From positions 1,302,001 through 1,366,000 of the forward strand of contig NZ_CP066362.1 of the NCBI RefSeq assembly GCF_030323865.1: a stretch of DNA of 64,000 bases, given 5' to 3'. A model generated the notes under the pieces. That model had not been told where the DNA came from. It saw only the letters and a program-made list of their open reading frames with translations, and made no database searches. Positions 61,873 through 64,000 of this stretch are shown one piece after another. The translations under genes were made by a program, and so were the position numbers. Numbering within the stretch: position 1 is the stretch's first letter; each line of letters opens with the position of its first letter. The stretch comes from Pseudarthrobacter defluvii. Lineage in GTDB: Bacteria > Actinomycetota > Actinomycetes > Actinomycetales > Micrococcaceae.

Positions 61873-64000
61873 GCACCGCACCGGGCCGTTCACCGCAAAC
61901 TTCCATCCCGCCCACCCGTACCCGGCGGAAGGCCGCCACCACGGAGTCGGCCTTCGCTGACGGGCAGCCGCTCTGGCACTTCCTGCTCGACGCCGGCGCC
62001 CTGGTGGTCCTGCTGGGCCTGGGCCTGCTTGGCTTCGGCCTGAGCTTCGGCGGGGACCCCTATTACCTGGTCTCCGGATTCGGCGGCATCATCCTGGGCC
62101 TGGCCATTGGGGCCGCCAACGCCCACCTGCGCCTGGGCCTGCTGATCACCACCGCCCTGGCCCTGGCCGCGTACCTGGTGCTCGGGACCTGGCTGGCAGT
62201 GCCGGACGCCGCCATCGCAGGCTTCGTCCCCACCCTGGACTCGCTGCGGACCCTGCTGCTGGGTGTCGTCTTTGCCTGGAAGGACATGCTCACGGTCGGC
62301 GTGCCGGTGGGCACAGCCGGCGGCGTGCTCATCGTCCCGTTCCTGAGCTCGCTCATCACGGCCCTCGTGGCCGCTCTCCTGACCTGGCGGCTCCGCAGCC
62401 CCTACCTGCCCCTCCTTCCCGTGCTGGTCCTGTTCGTCACCGGCATCGCCTTCAGCACCAATGCCGCCTTCCTGACGCTGGAACGCGGCATCGGGCTGAC
62501 CGTGCTGGGCATCGCCTGGGCAACGTTCCGCCGGGACGCCCTGCGGCGGAACAGCACCAGGCGGGTGGCGGTGAACAACCCGCAGAATGACAGCGCCACC
62601 GCGCGGCGGGCCAGGATCCGCCGGCTGGGCATGGCGGCGGGAGTCATCGCCGTCAGCGTCGGGATCACAGCAGTGGCCGCGCCGCTGGTCAGCGCAGGGG
62701 AGGACCGGAAAGTCCTCCGCAACGTGGTGGTGCCGCCGTTCGATCCCAAGGACTACATCACCCCGCTGGCCAGCTTCCGGACGTACGTGAAGGACAAGAA
62801 GGACGACACCCTGTTCGTGGTCAAGGGCCTCCCGCGCGACGGCCGGGTGCGCCTGGGGGCCCTGGACGCCTTCAACGGCACCAACTACAACATGGACCCC
62901 AACGGCTCGGGCAACTTCAGCAAGGTGGGCGACGCCAAGTCCATCAATACGCTCGCCGACACGTCCGGGGTAGTTCCCACCAACGATTACTCGATCAGCA
63001 TCAACATCGAGGACTACCAGGGCTACTTTGTCCCCGGCGGGCGCAAGACCACCGGCATCAGCTTTGACCAGCCCGGGTCTGCAGCGGCTGGGGGACTCTA
63101 CTTCAACCCGGGATCGGACACCGCTGTCACCACCAGCGGGCTGTCAAAGGGCGACTCCTATACCGTCCAGGTCTCCGACCCCGTCAAGCTCGAGCACGGC
63201 CAGCTGACCCAGTACGACTTCGCCAAGATCTCCCTCCCGGACCCCCTTGAGGTACCGCCGGTGGTGGGCTCCCAGGCGAACGACCTGTCCGCTGATGCCC
63301 CGACCGCGATCGACCGGGTGCGCCAGATTGAGGCCCACTTCCAGAAGACCGGGGCGTTCAGCAACGGCTTGGTGAGCGAGGGGCAGCTGCCCAGCGTTTC
63401 CGGCCACGGCTCTGCCCGCATCCGCAGCCTGCTCACAGCCAAGCAGATGCTCGGTGACGATGAACAGTACGCGGTGGCCATGTCCTTGATGCTGCGGCAC
63501 TTGGGCATTCCGTCCCGCGTGGTGATGGGCTTCTACCCGGAACCGACCAGTCCCGAGAACGGCGCGGGCGAGGTGAAGATCACCGGCAAGGACGTCCACG
63601 CCTGGGTGGAGGTGGCGTTCGAGCGGGTGGGCTGGGTCAGCTTCGACCCCACCCCGCCCAAGGACAACATCCCCATCCCGCCGGACCCCGAAAGCAAGTC
63701 CAAGCCCAAGCCGCAGGTGCTGCAGCCGCCGCCCCCGCCGCAGGAGCCGGCGGACCTGCCGCCGGACTCCTCGCCGGACGCGCTGGACGCGGACCAGAAG
63801 AAGAACAACCCGTGGCTGTTCTGGGGCGCGCTCCTGGGTGCCTTGGGCGTCGCGGCCATCCCGGTGGTCGTCCTGGCCCTGCCGTTGTTGCTGATTGCTT
63901 TGCTGAAGGCACGACGGCGGAAGTCGCGTTTCCGTGATGGCCTCCCCGCCCAGCGTGTGGGCGGAGGATGGAACGAGGTAGTGAGCCTGGCGACGGACCT
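61869..64000 (+). CDS. TgpA-like transglutaminase-fold membrane protein, 3' truncated by window
   Basis: At least 710 residues; no stop before the window ends. About eight N-terminal membrane helices are followed by an extracytoplasmic region, a transglutaminase-like core, a Pro-rich linker (QVLQPPPPPQEP) and a C-terminal helix with a basic KARRRKSRF cytoplasmic edge. The core has ALMLRHLGIPSRVV-like sequence (SLMLRHLGIPSRVVMGFYP), DVHAWVEV and FDPTPP, supplying His and Asp. The catalytic Cys position (GDCEQ in active enzymes) reads GDDEQ, with Asp531 (codon 63459-63461), so it is probably non-catalytic. It is translationally coupled to the DUF58 gene. Confidence 0.87.
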   Translation, partial: MSTAPGRSPQTSIPPTRTRRKAATTESAFADGQPLWHFLLDAGALVVLLGLGLLGFGLSFGGDPYYLVSGFGGIILGLAIGAANAHLRLGLLITTALALAAYLVLGTWLAVPDAAIAGFVPTLDSLRTLLLGVVFAWKDMLTVGVPVGTAGGVLIVPFLSSLITALVAALLTWRLRSPYLPLLPVLVLFVTGIAFSTNAAFLTLERGIGLTVLGIAWATFRRDALRRNSTRRVAVNNPQNDSATARRARIRRLGMAAGVIAVSVGITAVAAPLVSAGEDRKVLRNVVVPPFDPKDYITPLASFRTYVKDKKDDTLFVVKGLPRDGRVRLGALDAFNGTNYNMDPNGSGNFSKVGDAKSINTLADTSGVVPTNDYSISINIEDYQGYFVPGGRKTTGISFDQPGSAAAGGLYFNPGSDTAVTTSGLSKGDSYTVQVSDPVKLEHGQLTQYDFAKISLPDPLEVPPVVGSQANDLSADAPTAIDRVRQIEAHFQKTGAFSNGLVSEGQLPSVSGHGSARIRSLLTAKQMLGDDEQYAVAMSLMLRHLGIPSRVVMGFYPEPTSPENGAGEVKITGKDVHAWVEVAFERVGWVSFDPTPPKDNIPIPPDPESKSKPKPQVLQPPPPPQEPADLPPDSSPDALDADQKKNNPWLFWGALLGALGVAAIPVVVLALPLLLIALLKARRRKSRFRDGLPAQRVGGGWNEVVSLATD

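Overview
The window looks like a chromosomal segment of a high-GC actinobacterium of the Micrococcaceae, closest in feel to Arthrobacter/Pseudarthrobacter. The grounds are very GC-rich coding sequence with C-ending codons, actinobacteria-restricted families (SCO4848, DUF2505, acyl-CoA carboxylase epsilon, HemD-winged-helix regulator, Rv1264-type cyclase), many leaderless ATG/GTG starts and 3-oxo-type acyl-CoA carboxylase genes near birA. I recognised no tRNA, rRNA, insertion sequence, CRISPR array or prophage, and no gene-free stretch longer than 300 bases. Genus-level naming is inference.

Layout. 1-3.0 kb: the end of sufS, sufU, two small conserved genes and an SDR-DUF2867 protein. 3.3-7.8 kb: mfd and a membrane hydrolase. 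7.8-15.6 kb: a nitrite-assimilation block (nirB, cobA, an NnaR-like HemD-winged-helix regulator, a short FAD oxidoreductase, deoC on the minus strand; nirD divergent). 15.6-20.2 kb: phospho-sugar mutase, purine nucleoside phosphorylase and a cysteine-less Lpd-like flavoprotein. 20.2-27.3 kb: aldehyde dehydrogenase and the nitrate genes narK, nasA and a FAD/[2Fe-2S] electron-transfer subunit. 27.3-30.1 kb: MHS transporter, amidotransferase, NTF2-like protein. 30.2-45.0 kb: acyl-CoA carboxylase alpha, Maf, then MMPL/TetR, a secreted protein, a dicarboxylate symporter, a PAP2 phosphatase and a DUF885 protein, then carboxylase epsilon and beta, an SDR and birA. 45-46.8 kb: PH-domain membrane protein and adenylate cyclase. 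47-64 kb: two giant Ig-like/fibronectin-III surface proteins followed by MoxR ATPase, DUF58 and a transglutaminase-like membrane protein that runs off the end.

How it works together. Nitrate would enter by NarK, be reduced by NasA with its FAD partner, and nitrite reduced by NirBD, with CobA supplying siroheme. The nirB and narK promoters share one geometry (GlnR-like half-sites on an 11-bp period, ending exactly 10 bp before a TAGGYT -10 box), so nitrogen control by GlnR with the NnaR-like protein is a reasoned prediction. The carboxylase alpha and beta genes, 11 kb apart, carry nearly the same palindrome upstream. Several genes appear to start leaderlessly, with a TANNNT hexamer 6-7 bases before the start codon.

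The most unusual region is 47-64 kb. The two giant paralogues are only moderately alike over most of their length, but an approximately 1.05-kb block near their N-termini is essentially identical in DNA and has codon usage unlike either gene around it. This points to recent gene conversion or import, and it creates a 6.3-kb direct repeat that could recombine in frame.
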